A DNA stretch of 64,000 bases. It comes from Chionoecetes opilio. Lineage: Eukaryota > Arthropoda > Malacostraca > Decapoda > Majidae. Numbering within the stretch: the first letter of the stretch is position 1; each line of letters opens with the position of its first letter. A program made the translations under genes and the position numbers. Positions 11,363 to 22,700 of this stretch are shown here, piece after piece. The stretch lies in assembly GCA_016584305.1 (NCBI GenBank), contig JACEEZ010013409.1:19075-83074 (forward strand), written 5' to 3'. The notes under the pieces are model-generated. The model was given only the letters and a program-made list of their open reading frames with translations. It was not told the DNA's origin and did not search any database.

Positions 11363-11860
11363 AAGTTTACCTACCTAATATTGTTTATCAGTATAAAGAT
11401 TTTACTGTTATCTTCGGAAATGTTTGTTCTTTAATATTATCAAAAAAAAAAACCGTAAACACACTAGAAAATGCCATTAAAGAGACTCAAGAAATATGCT
11501 TGACTTAACTCTTCGCCATTTAATATTTTGCTCAAAAACATTTTACATGGAGAATATCATAAAGCGGAATTTAATTAGCTTTCCATTGCTATATTTGTAT
11601 CTGAAATTTATCATAAATTAGCGTTAACCTAAATAAAATACATCATCAATCGGGGAATTTTTCCCGATTCATTATTTTGTACTATTTTGCAGGTTTTTTC
11701 TTTCCCTTTAAAAGGGCAATTTTCCCCCTTTTTGTATTTAGTTGTTTTTTATCGGTTTTTTTTTTTTTAAATGTTTTGATTTTTAAAAATTATAGAACAA
11801 ACATTTCCGAAGATACAGTATATCTTTTATTCCGATAAACATAAATTAGGTTTGGAAATT
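11363..11860. mobile_element. Palindromic fold-back element, unit 1 (right arm partly deleted)
   Basis: The left arm runs from the TTTACCTACCTAATA end through TTATCTTCGGAAATG to the core at about 11,650. There AATCGGGGAATTTTTCCCGATT folds on itself. The right arm is shorter than in unit 3 but ends with the matching CATTTCCGAAGATA and a TAAATTAGGTT terminus. It is non-coding and MITE-like. Confidence 0.7.
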
Positions 11861-12385
11861 ACCCGATTTCATGATGACTTGTGGTCGTGGAGGGCCCACT
11901 CTGATGATGACTCACCGTCCATCTCGCCTCCCAGACGCAGGCTTTCTACATAGAGACGGCTTTGGGAACCCGTCGGAGCTCAGAGGGGAGAGTCACCACA
12001 GATAACAGCCGGGGAGAATAGCCAGAGTTCCTGTACAAGAGAGAGTGGCAGGAGTTTGGTCTCAGGAAATGTAACAAGAATATTTAAACCTGCAAGTGCC
12101 CAGCCTGCGTCTCCCTTCCTTCTCCATGCAACATATACGTAGTAATACATAGGAAGAACAGATACAGGCTAGCTATTGGTCTATAACGAGGTATCTGCTG
12201 AACATACTACTAACTATCAACTACATGTAGAGGACAGTTGGAAAAAAAAGGTACCATGTCCCTAAAGAAGATAGAACATGGAAGTTCGTAGTGAAGAATG
12301 ATAGGATATGAAGTTATGCTAACTCACAAACTACCGCTGACACTAATCGATCCGGGGGACTATAATATGAATTGCAGGCACTATC
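11861..12385. other. Shared non-coding spacer, unit 1
   Basis: Sequence conserved with 43,846-44,385 and 55,005-55,357 plus 55,849-55,995. It contains CATCTCGCCTCCCAGACGC and GAATAGCCAGAGTTCC. No open frame of note and no repeat boundary were seen. It is the uninterrupted counterpart of the unit 3 site that received the pogo-like insertion. Confidence 0.5.
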
Positions 12386-13110
12386 AAAACCCATTTTCTT
12401 TACAATAGTGTCAAGTCTGTTTTTAAATAAAGTTATTGTGCTGGCTTCTAAAATTAGCTGGTAATTTGTTCCATCCATTGACAACTCTAACATTGAAAAT
12501 ATTCTTTCGGAGATCTGTGATGAAACGTTGACCGTTCAGTTTTAAACCCTCGTTTCTTGTTGTCACTTGAGGAGAAAGCTCGAATAGGTGTTGTTGATTA
12601 ATGACATCAAATCCTTTAACGATCTTAAAGGTTTCTATCAAGTCCCCACGGATTCTACGATCCTTTAAGGAAAAATATTAAGTTTCCCCCCAGTCTCTCT
12701 TCATAAGATAAAATTTCAGAGATGGAATTAGTTTGGTTGCTCTTCTTTGAACTGATTCCAATTTGCTTGATCTTTTACGAAACAGGCGACCAGGAATTGA
12801 ACGGCATATTCTAAGTGTGGCCTAACCAAGGCGTGTATAATCGTGTCATTACTTTCGGATTTTTTGTTCAAAGTTGCGTTTAATGAAGCCCCAACATTTA
12901 TATTCGCCTTTTTACTGGCAGCCAGGCAATGCGTACTGGTTTTAAGATCATTATGATGATGACACCTAAATCCTTTTCCTGCTGTTTCTTCAGTTAACGA
13001 TTTTTTTTGCATTTGATAGTTTGTATTTGAGTTATCGTTGCCTATATGCATTACTTTACATTTATCGGAATTGAATTTTAATAGCCATTTATCACTCCAA
13101 TCTGATAGTT
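12386..13110 (-). pseudogene. CR1-like LINE C-terminal part, second family, unit 1
   Basis: Minus-strand translation enters at about 13,110 with KLSDWSDKWLLKFNSDKCKV, the segment that follows the catalytic box in CR1-type reverse transcriptases. It continues with an RPHLEYA-type peptide (12,728-12,850). It closes with IETFKIVKGFDVINQQ and VVNGWNKLP (12,423-12,641), the conserved C-terminal end. Everything upstream of this is missing. At least two frame breaks are visible. It is a different family from the LINE at 7,760-9,290 and a typical dead-on-arrival 5'-truncated copy. Confidence 0.85.
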
Positions 13111-13241
13111 TTCGGGGATCACGTTGTATAGGGAGGGGAGGAGAAGGGGGAAGGAGGAGGAGGAGGGGGGAGGAGGGGAGGCAAGGCAGGAAGGAAAGAA
13201 GCAAATGGATTACTTTAAACGTGAGAGAGAGAAGGAAGAAG
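13111..13241. repeat. GA-rich tract at the LINE truncation point, unit 1
   Basis: GGAGGAGGAGG- and GAGAGAGAGAA-type low-complexity sequence. It is matched by 45,200-45,300 and 56,763-56,882. Confidence 0.75.
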
Positions 13242-13349
13242 CTATTTAGAGCGGTCCATACAAAAACCAGACCCGGGTCGAGCAGTAAACACCGGATCGG
13301 AGCTATAAAATAAACCAAATGAGGGACATTAAGCATTTTAAGGGACTGG

Positions 13350-13556
13350 CAAACAGTTTTGTGGGGTTATCCCACAAATGGGCGACAGTTTTGTGGGGTT
13401 ATCCCCCCAAATGGGCGACAGTTTTGTGGGGTTATCCCAAATGGGCGACAGTTTTGTGGGGTTATCCCACAAATGGGGGAGTTTTTGGGGTTATCCCACA
13501 AATGGTCGACAGTTTTGTGGGGTTATCCCACAAATGGGCGACAGTTTTGGGGGGTT
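13350..13556. repeat. 32-bp minisatellite, about 7 copies
   Basis: The unit contains GGGCGACAGTTTTG followed by TGGGGTTATCCCACAAAT. Each unit includes an imperfect hairpin, TGTGGGGTTATCCCACA. Copies vary slightly in length. Open frames across it (VGLSHKWAT-type repeats) arise from the repeat and are not regarded as genes. Confidence 0.85.
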
Positions 13557-13853
13557 GGGTTATTTCAAAGTAGCAATTTTTAAATTTTTTGGCTCCCCTT
13601 ATCAAGGTGAAGGTCAAAAATTTACTTTAAGGGAAAAAATTTATTAAAACATATAAAAAATAAAATCAAATGAAAAATTTTAAAACAATCATTAGGGTCC
13701 ACGTAAAAAAGCCTTAAAAATCGGCACATTGAAAAACTCGGCAAGGGCAAAAGGCCCCAAATCGTGCCGATTTTTAAAAGGGCTTTTACTGTAAAACGTC
13801 AATAAAAATATAGAAAAGATTTTTCACTGAAAGTTCCTTTTACTTATTTTTCC

Positions 13854-14276
13854 TCATCTTCTTTGCCTTCTTTTGTCGTGGGTGGAGCGCTCGGTTATTT
13901 TCCGTTTTTTTTGGGTTTTTGGTTTTTTTCCCGCCCCCAGGGACGGGGGTTTATGGGGTGACCGGGCCCGTCGGAGCTTGTTCCCGCCTGTCTGCAAAAA
14001 ATTACCCTTTCTGGGGGCCAAAAAAATTTTTCCAAAAGTTTCGGGTCTCCGCCCCTTTTTGGGTTTTGCTTTTACACACTCTTTTTTTGATGGAGCAACC
14101 TGCAGAGTGGGGTTTGGTATTTTGAAATTTACCGGGGACGGGATCAGGGCTTCTCCACTCCTTGTTTTGGGTCCCTTTAAATTTGGGATAAGGGCCCTTT
14201 GGCGAGGGTGGTGGGGCTGGTTGGGGTTTCCCGTCTTTTCAGATTTTTCCCAATACGGGGTTTGACGCTCTCGCAA
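13854..14276 (-). other. Lysine-rich minus-strand open frame inside the 2.9-kb element
   Basis: The frame encodes a basic protein ending KKPKTQKKRKITERS and then a KRRQRR tail. The unit 2 copy (45,903-46,133) conserves the same KKTKNQKKRKKTERS-like end, although surrounding DNA differs. That gives mild support for coding. No known domain is recognisable. It could be a basic C-terminus of an element-encoded protein or an opposite-strand artefact of a T-rich tract. Function unknown. Confidence 0.25.
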
Positions 14277-16163
14277 ATTTTTTTGGCCCCACGTCTGTAA
14301 AATGCATCCAGCGCCCCCGGAAAACCCGGGGGAAAACCACCTGGCACTAGGGGAGCCACCCGGGTCGTGAAATAAAAAAGGGAAACAGGAAGGGGGCCAG
14401 CGATGCCCGTCGGAAAAGGGTTCCCAACCCGGTTGTCGTATATTATGGTGTCGCCCCTGCTAAAATGACTCCCGGGGAAACCGAAATTTTGCCCCTTGAA
14501 TGATTTTTCCTTTCTTTTCCTCTGTGTGGGCTTCTTTTTTTTTTTAAAAAGGGGGGAAAGTTTTTTGTTCAGGTGGGGGTTTGTGAAAGGGGAGGTTGGG
14601 TTTGAGGGGAAATTTTAAAGCTGAGGTTGTCGCAGGGCTGCCCTTTCGTCGTCTGGGGCCAAATTATTATTTTGGGGGTTTTCTGTGTCTGGGAAAGGCG
14701 GGCCCCCGCTAAAGTCAAAAAAAAGGGATGATCGAGTAAAAGGTGACAAACCCGTGAAAAGAAAAATGGTCCCAGAATAAGGGGAAAGCCCCTGTTTTCA
14801 CTTTGGGACAAGGCAAGCGGGTTTGGAAACAATTTGCTGTGAGGGAACCCCTGCCCAATTAAATTTTTTTTGTAAACGCCCAGGGGTTTCTCCCCGCTGC
14901 AAAAAAAAAAACGTTTGATGTCGGTAGGGTCTTTAAAATATATAACGCCCACCAAAGTTTTTCAGTTTTGACGCACCGAGTCATTGGCTCGGTAACTGCC
15001 CAGGAGCCGAGTGTCTGCGTTGGTCCCGCTAAGGTTTTTTTACGGGAGTCCGGGTTTGGGTTGGGGGCTGCCCGTCTTTTTAATGTAGTACTTGCGGCTG
15101 CGAATTTTTTTAAGGTTTCCCCCGGTGGTGTGCAGAAAATCAAGTCCTGCAGTAAAATTTGGGTTTTATGCGACTCGTGGCTTTTTTGCCCTTCACCGCT
15201 GGCGGAATTTTTGTCCGGGGTGACACCTGGTGTTCGGAATACTCGGGGGTGGGTTCTTTGCGTTTTCCGTGTGGCTTTAAAAACCCGGAAGTAGCCGTGG
15301 GACTCGACTACGGGGAGACGGGTGGGGGACCCCATGTAGATGGGGCACGGGTCACCCCGGTAAACCCCTTCTTGTAATTTTTGTCACCCTTTAGGTTGGT
15401 TAAAAGCGCTGAATTTCGACGAGGAAAATCTGCCGACGGTTGAGGGTTTCCCGTGGGGGGTTTACGGCCCTTTCTTGTTCCCCTGTTTTCAAAGCAGTAT
15501 TTTTCCCACGCAAGGAAGGGGTTTTTGTCAACCTGTTTTTCCCGCGATTAAATTTCCCCTTTTTTTGGGGGGGTTTCCCCTTTTAGTATCCCTGCCGGTC
15601 ATCCCGAGGGAAATCACTTTTTTTTCCCCTTTTTGGGGCCCGAGGGCGTTTTGGGGTTTTTGTCGTGACAAACCACGGGAGGACCGTGAGACGAGGGGTT
15701 GACGTCCGGGGGAGTCACGAAAGACAAGACCCCCCCCCGGAAAACAAATCGTGAAATCTGAAACCCCGGGGGTTTTAAAACTTACCTTTTCCCAAAATCC
15801 ATGGGTTTTAGGAAAGTTTGGGAAAGGGGTTTCTATCTGGGGAGTCTGTGTCAATTATGGCTATAAATTAAAAAAAATAAAAAATAAATAAAAAACATAC
15901 ATATAAATACAATAAAAAAAATGAAGACACAAAAATGACACAGATCGCTGTTCAATATAAAAAAGCCCCTCCTTTTAATATCGTATTTGATAAAACTATG
16001 ATCCCCAAATACGCCAATGTCCCCTGTATAAAAATCCTCTTTTTAGGCACTATTAAAACCCCTTTGGCCCTAAATTTGCCCCCTTTTGTTTACTTTCCCC
16101 AGATCCAGTGTTTACTCCCCAGATCCGGGCCGATCCGGTTTTTTAAAGCACCCCTATTTAGAG

Positions 16164-16650
16164 AGGTGAGAGAGGAAAAGGTTTTAAAGGGTCTAATTTC
16201 TCTTAGTAGCCCATTTTTGTCTTAGTAAATTTTTTCTAACATTTTAAATTTGTGTTAGTACTTTTTCTTACTTAGATTTTTTTTTTCTCATTTTTATTTT
16301 TTGAAAAAATTTAAAACCCAAAAATTTACATCCCAAAAAATCTTTTCTTATCTTTTTATTATTATTTTTATTATTATTAAATTGTTATTTTTTTTATTAT
16401 TTTATTTTATTATTGTTATTGTTATTATTATTTTATTATTATCGTTTTTAAAATTTTTATTTTATTTATTATCATTGTTATTATTTTTATTTTTTTTATT
16501 TTATTTTTATATTTTTTCATTATTTTCTTGTTATTATTATTGTTTTGTTTTTCCCCATAGGTTTTTTGTTAAATTTTTAAGGGTTATAATAAAAAATAAT
16601 GTTGGGGGGCTTCCCCCCCTAAAACCCCCAAAGACTTCCCCCCTTAATTT
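16164..16650. repeat. AT-rich region with (TTA)n microsatellite, unit 1
   Basis: It matches 56,883-57,150 of unit 3. TTATTATTA-type repeats run from about 16,355 to 16,545. A hydrophobic open frame across it is a by-product of the T-rich sequence. Confidence 0.7.
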
Positions 16651-17182
16651 ACCCCAAAGGAGCGGGCCCCGAACTTTTAAATTTTCCCCCCTGTAGAAAG
16701 GCTCGGGGGGAGACTAAACCCGGGGGGAGCAATCGGTGGGGGTAACACGTAGTTTTAAAAAACACAAAGGGAATAGAGGAAAATTTAACACTCAAAGTAC
16801 AAAATTTTCTATTTTTAAAACGGAGGTTTAACACAATACACAACTGCCCTTTAAGGCGTAGCCGAAGGAACAAACCCCTGCAGTTACATTGCACCTTGGC
16901 TCCTCTAAAAAACCAACACACCCAAGGGGGTTCACTAAAAGGGCACAACCCACTGACGAGGTCCCTGGGTACGCGAGGCAAAAACGAGCTAATGACGGGG
17001 GGCCGACGACGCAAAAAGGTGGGATGGCCCCCTGCCCGGCGCGGGTTTTTTCCCCCACGGTTTTCTCCATTCTGTCCATCTTCCTAATGCAAGATTTTAA
17101 TCAGTATCTTTACTCTTTCACCCCTTTCACTGGTAAACTCTGGAACTCTCTTCCTTTTCTTTTTTTTCCACTTTCCTATGAC
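16651..17182 (+). pseudogene. LINE C-terminal fragment
   Basis: The plus-strand peptide at about 17,088-17,190 reads NQYLYSFTPFTGKLWNSLP and then FPLSYDLK. This is the conserved C-terminal end of many CR1/RTE-like reverse transcriptases (F.P.T..LWNSLP...FPL.YDL). A related fragment on the minus strand lies inside the pogo-like element at 55,600-55,760. The rest of the interval, back to 16,651, is homopolymer-inflated sequence without clear frames. The match breaks off exactly at the TTAA where the next element starts. Confidence 0.6.
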
Positions 17183-17422
17183 TTAAAGTAATCGTCCAGA
17201 CCCTTTTTTTTTTTGCCGAACTATGTTGAATGTACATTCAAAACACCTAATCCACCAAAATAATTGATTTCCAGGCCTTATTTCCGAAAAACACGATTTT
17301 TTGAAAAAAAGCGCGCAAAAAAAAAAAAAAATCTTCCCCCCCAACAGGGCTACGACTGTTATTGATGACGTCAGAACAGGGACGCCCCGCAGACACTCTG
17401 TCTGAACCTGTCGGCAAATGTT

Positions 17423-17703
17423 ATGATGAGCGATTGTACTTCGGTGTCAGACAGTGAATCTGTCGCTGTGACAGATTTAGAGTACGATGCTCAATCTGAC
17501 AGCGAAAAAAATGACGCTGGTCGCGTATACTATGAGGAAAACAAACCTCAGATTGTCATGGGATCCTATATGTTTGACCCCGAGTACGAGGGTTTATGAA
17601 CAGGTGTTAGCAGAGCCTGAGGTTCAGCAGGAGGACCTGGCACTTCTCCAAAACCATGGATTGGTAAATAAGGTTAACCATGCGTGTGTGGAATCACAAT
17701 GAA
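17423..17703 (+). pseudogene. Acidic N-terminal open frame in the TTAA element
   Basis: ATG at 17,423 opens a 58-codon frame that ends at TGA 17,597-17,599. It begins MMSDCTSVSDSESVAVTDLE, is very rich in Asp, Glu and Ser, and reaches a YMFDPEYE motif. In the neighbouring frame the coding character continues (YEQVLAEPEVQQEDLALL) to a TGA at 17,701-17,703, so a one-base indel near 17,593 probably splits one frame. The stretch is clean sequence with coding-like composition. The acidic start followed by an aromatic-FEP-like motif vaguely recalls proteins with a P2X7-type C-terminal domain, but the zinc-binding cysteines of that domain are not seen. Product unknown; an element-encoded protein is likely. 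Confidence 0.35.
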
Positions 17704-18444
17704 GGTACTTTCGAGAAAATCCATGGGTTTGTTTTGGAGCTACAGTCAAACGTCATTACTCTGAAACCACATACTAGCATTAACTACAGCATGAGTTGGA
17801 AAATATCGGGCGGGAAGGCAGAAAGTGTGACAGCCACACCCCACAGGGTCTCTCACCACAGGGCACGCCCACTCCACAACTGGTTTACTTGGTTTACTTG
17901 GTCTTGTTAAGAGGGAAAGCCTCATAGTCGGTGGTGGCCCACCGCTGCTGCCAGTCCTGGCGTCCCTGTCTAACAGGGCCACCTGGTCTGGAAATGGTTT
18001 TTGGACTGAGTCCTGCTTGGGGGGGGGGGGGGGCCCCCCCTTGCCCAGCACACCCTGTACACATTTTTCACCTCACACTTTGTCGTCCCAACCCCACCCC
18101 TTTGGGTAGGCGACTAGTAAACGCTGCACATTTTCCCCAGCCCTTTCACCCGTTTGTGTACCCCCCTAAAACCCCCGTTTCTCAACAAAATTTGCTCGCC
18201 CCAACACTATAGGCTTGTATGGGCCCCTTCTTTGAGCTCCCCGGGGTGGTGACAAAAAGGGTTGTGCTCCACTCCTCCCCCCAAATTTAAAACCGCTACT
18301 ATCCTTCACCGCCCAACGACACTACACACACTAAGTTGTAGTGTGCCTGATTCTGCTGTGTGGTGCGGTGTATGTCTGTGCCCGGGCCCCCCTTTTTTCC
18401 CCGGTGATTGATCCCCGCCTTTTGACACGGCCGCCCCGGCTGCC

Positions 18445-19560
18445 GTGGACATGGACACCACTAAACCCTGCCCCCAAGAGGTCCCGCTGGGCCCTTCCCC
18501 CCGTTTTGGTGAACCCCCCCTGCCTGATAAACCTCAAGCTGCACGCCCTTTCCCCCTCCCATCATTGCCTCCTCCCCCCACGGATGCTATACCCACCACT
18601 TCTCTGCTTCTGAAATCCGCCTGCTCTCTCCCTTTCCCCAGCCAACCCGCCTAAAAAAACTTTCAGGTCAGTTGGGGAAATCGGGTCATTTACACCCGGG
18701 GAAGGTGCCCAGGGTTTTTTTTTTAACCCCTTTTTTCAAAAAAAATTTTTGGTGTTTTACCCTCAAACCACCCCCGGGGGGGGGGGGGGGGCAGAGGAAA
18801 TAAATTCGAGGGGGCCCAAACCCTTGACAACCTTGCCCCCCCCCCAAGTCTGTCACAACGTTTGGGGAGGGGTTTCCCGTAAAGGTGCTGGGTTGCATCG
18901 GACGACGACCCACCTACAGGTTGGGGAATTTTCCCTTTTTCCCCCAAAATGAAAAATGACGATTTTTCCGGGCGGGGCCCTTACTGTACTTGACGGCTCA
19001 CCTTCAGAATTGTTAGTGCCCTTAAGACCCCCCGACCCCCCCGTCCGGGAGGGTGAGTGGGAAAGGCCCCAACCGGGCAATCGGGTAAAATTTCGGGGCC
19101 CCCTTCCAGCCCGGGTCCTCCTAATAACGCGGTGAAACTGGGTCCGGCCCCACACCCCCCCTTTGTCCTCCCGGGGGTCCCCCGCTGTTTTCCCTTTTTT
19201 TGGCCGGGGAAAATGCCCCCTGCAACTAAAGGCCCCGTTTCGGAAACTGCAGCGGTTTTTCATGTTGCAGAGAAGTGTCCCCGGGCCGGTGTCCTGCCAT
19301 TTTGTGGTGATGACCACCGCCCCACCTATAAGCGTCCCCCTTTTAAACCCCCAGGCGGGCAAGTGCAACTCCTTAAACTTTACTCCACCTTTTTTTCCTC
19401 TCGGATTTGAAGGGGAACTGAGGGGCATCCCCCTGGGACCTTCCCGCCCAAAGGGGGGCCCCGGAGGGAGCCCGCCCCTCCCCCGCCCGCCACTTTCCAT
19501 CCCCGCCTTTTCCGGGCCCCTCCCCCTCCTACCCGCCTAACCCAAAGGGCCCGGCCCCCT
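18445..19560 (+). pseudogene. LINE ORF1, gag-like with zinc knuckles
   Basis: It begins around MDMDTTKPCPQEVPLG at 18,445 with a proline-rich N-terminal region. Between about 19,185 and 19,345 the plus strand encodes cysteine/histidine clusters readable piecewise in shifted frames (FHVAEKCPRAGVLPFCGDDH and neighbours). They are spaced like the repeated CCHC knuckles of I/Jockey-type ORF1 proteins, which bind element RNA. No continuous frame exists because of indels. Minus-strand frames across the same DNA (for example 18,853-19,500) are shadows. Confidence 0.55.
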
Positions 19561-19719
19561 GCCATCCTATAAAGCCCCTCCTTTAAACTGTTGTCCAGCG
19601 GGCTGCTGGCTGCGTAAAAACCCACCCTCCCCCCCCATATCATTGGGTTCCTTCCCCCAAAACCCCCAAAAGGCGCCAACACCCCCCCGGAAAACCAAAA
19701 ACATCCCCCCAATTTAAAA

Positions 19720-22700
19720 TATGGGCACAGGCCCTCCTTCCTGCCGGGGGGGCCCTATGGGAGGTTTGGGGGCGATTTTTCCACCCCCCCTACCCCCTTA
19801 TCACCTAATCCCCCACCCCCCCCTTTCCCTTCCCTCCCTTTCGCACCCTCGCCCCATCCCCAAACTGCCAGTGCTAAACCACCCCTGCCCCCCACTGGGC
19901 AGTGCAAACCCTGCGCCCCCTTCTCCTTCTCACCCCAAGAAAATGTTTTCGGGCTTTGCATGGTCACCCTTCTTTAAAGGGAATTGCCCCCCTTGCATTT
20001 GGGAATTTTTTTAATCTCCTTTTTTAAGGTTCCACCCTCAGGGAAAACCCCTCATTCGATCCCTGCCACCCCCTTTAAACCTTTCCTTTATGTCACTCAC
20101 CCGGGGTGAGCCCTTTACTCCCCCCCCCTTTCCCATTTTCGGGAAACCCCCCGGTCCCTCTGTACCAAACTTCCAGTCTTTAAAACCACCTCTCATCATA
20201 CACCCCTCTATTTGTTCGTCTTGAGACTTTGGCTCCAAAACGCATTCTCCCCCCCCTTTTCCCCCCAAACCCTATTTTCCCCCCTACAGGGGGGGACAGG
20301 GGGCCCCGGGGGGGCAGGAGGGGGCCCCTGTTTTCTGCTGGTCCACCGCCCCCCTCTTTTTCTAGCCCTCTCACTATCACTCCTTTCCCTGGAGGGGGCC
20401 CTTTGGAGCTTTTGGGGGTGACTTTTTACCTTTGATTCAGGGCCCCTTCAGTTTCCCTTTTGATATACAATCCTGTTTAGATAAAACCCCTTCGGGAATT
20501 TCCCCGCATTTTGTTCTCTCAGTTTTTCCTCCCCAGTTTTAATAATGGGTGATTTTAATGCCCATCATGACCTCGGGGAACCGCCCCCCCAGGAGCCGAA
20601 AAAAACCCCCCTCGGGTCGGCCCCCTCTCGGAGTTTTCTGGCGGACAGTGCTTTTTTAAATCTCTCCTTACCCACCGGGCCCTCCCTCCCGGACTGATCC
20701 ATTTTCCGGGAACCCCTCCCCCTTTGGGAAACCTCCCGGAAAATGGCCCCCCCCTCCTCACCACTGTCACAACGGGCCCTTACATGGGGAGCAACCTTTT
20801 CCTGTTGAAATTTTCCCTTTCCCCCCTTTCAGTACCACCACCCCCTCCCCTTCACCAACCTCTTTGGGTTTCCCTTCCCCAAAGGGGAAGGGGGCTTTTT
20901 TCAATCAGAAAAAAAATTCACTTCCCCCTTTCCCATTACCCTCCCTTCTTTCGGATACAATTCAATACCTCACGGTAAACCCTGGTGGCCCGGGGGGGTC
21001 CCACCACTTTCATCTAATCCCCTTCCCACCCCCCCGCTCTTTCCGGATCCCCTGGGGGTTTCCCGAAGTGGCGGCACCCCCCTTCCCGGGCCCAAACCCA
21101 CGCCTTTACTGCGTGGCGTAAAAAAACCCCTTTCCCCTTTGGCTCCGTAGCCCCGCTTCCTTTTTTGGAGGCCCAAATCAAACGTGTTTTTCTTGATGAA
21201 AAACGTTTTGGCATGGGCCCCCTTTTTTGTGCTTCCCTGTCCTTCTCCTCCTCAGTCTCCGGGCTTGGCCCTTTTTTTTCGGGAAGTTTGGTCCACCCTC
21301 CCCCCTTCATTTTCCCTTTTAATTTAGTAACGGTGCCCTCCTCGTCACTGTGCCGAAAAGCCCTAGTGCCTTGCCTCCCAAAATTCCCCCAACACTCGGC
21401 CCCTCCAGCCCCCCGAAACCCCCCCACCTGTGTTCCCCCCTTAAAAACCCCGGGCCATACATTAGCCTGCTAAACCCCCCACAGTTTTCCTGGGGTTTTA
21501 CACGCCTGTCCCCTGGGAAGGCGGGGGGGCCCGGACCACCCAAACCCGATTTTTCTTCGCCGCCCCCCGATGCTCGGGCCCGCCTCCCCCCGGGACGTCC
21601 TCAAGGGCCAGCGGGGCTGTGGGGGGACGTTCCCTTCTGTTGGCGTCATCCCCACACAATTCCTATTCTTAAGCCTGGAAACCCGTCGGGCTTCCTCCTA
21701 TAGGCCCATTACCCTTCTCTCAAATCTTAGTAAAGTATAGAACAAAATTTACGGTGTGGGTTTTGACATGGGGGTTGGGAACACAAAAACCCTTTTTTCC
21801 TCAAACATTTTTGGGGTTTTTCGCCCTCCCCGGGGGGGGGAACCCTGGATCCCCTGCCCCAAAGCTGGGGGAAACCACATACGGGAAGGGAAATTTCCCA
21901 AAACCCTTCACACAATGGGCCTTTTAAATTGACCTCCAGCGGTTTTTTGACCCTCCCCCCATAATGCCATCATTGAAAAACTTGCCCCCCGGGGCCCTGC
22001 TGGCCCCCCTCTCCCAAGGGGTTTAAAAAACCCTTTCCCTGCCCTTCCCGGGGGCCTTCTCTCTGGTGATCGGGAACACCCTTTCCCGGGTCTTACCCGG
22101 TCACCAGGGGCGTCCCACGGGGTTTTCTCCCCTCGTCCTGTCCTCTTCAAAAATTTTGGCTTTCAAAATTTTCCCCCCTCCCCTCCCCCCCATGCACCAT
22201 GCACTCTTTCAAATCCCTGATGACATCTCCTCATTTGCTCTGCTCCCACAAAATCCGGGGGCTCAAGACCATTTTCCCAACGAGGGCTTGAGGGCCGGGC
22301 CATCATGGCCCTCCCGTTGGGGCCTGACGTGGGGTGCCCCGAAGTCTGCCTTCTGTTCTTCACCCCGGGGGTATTCCCAACATCCCAATGGTCACCATTA
22401 ATGGGTCCCCCCAAAAAAATTTTCCCTTCCCAAACCCCGCACAAATTCCTTGGTTTACTGTTTGGAAAGGCCCCCGCCTAACCTGGGGCCCCACATACAG
22501 TACCTGGTGACCTCGTGCCTCAAGAGGCTTAACTTAATGAATCCCTTGCAGGGGTCAAGTGGGGTGGGGGACAGGAAAAACCCTCCTTTTTCTATGCACT
22601 TACACCCCTAGTCGCTTAGCTACGGTGGGGGAGGTTTTTTGGTGCGGGCCCCCACCTTTTCCCCCCTCCACAATTTAGATGTTCCAGAATAATGCCCCCT

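Larger units (their letters stand above)
13252..16153. mobile_element. 2.9-kb TIR element with 10-bp flanking repeats, unit 1
   Basis: The direct repeat CTATTTAGAG flanks the element at 13,242-13,251 and 16,154-16,163. The ends are inverted: the left end reads toward GTAAACACCGGATC and the right end, reverse complemented, reads GTAAACACTGGATC, with surrounding CCGGATC words over about 50 bp. A 9-10 bp duplication is typical of Mutator-like elements, but no transposase motif could be read. The interior holds a 32-bp minisatellite (13,350-13,556) and a minus-strand lysine-rich frame (about 13,854-14,276). It also holds several frames around 14,860-15,400 that I cannot identify. A truncated copy sits in unit 2 (45,326-46,590). 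Unit 3 lacks it. Confidence 0.6.

Noticed and set aside
13319..13647. Three overlapping frames with VGLSHKWAT / GVIPQMGDS repeats
   Set aside because: Products of the 32-bp minisatellite; all three frames are open for the same reason.
16301..16696. Hydrophobic 131-codon frame resembling a membrane protein
   Set aside because: It is TTA/TTT-rich microsatellite sequence; the Phe/Ile/Leu richness follows from base composition.
18853..19500. Minus-strand 215-codon frame
   Set aside because: It lies opposite the LINE ORF1, whose plus-strand zinc-knuckle pattern and position in the element make plus the coding strand.
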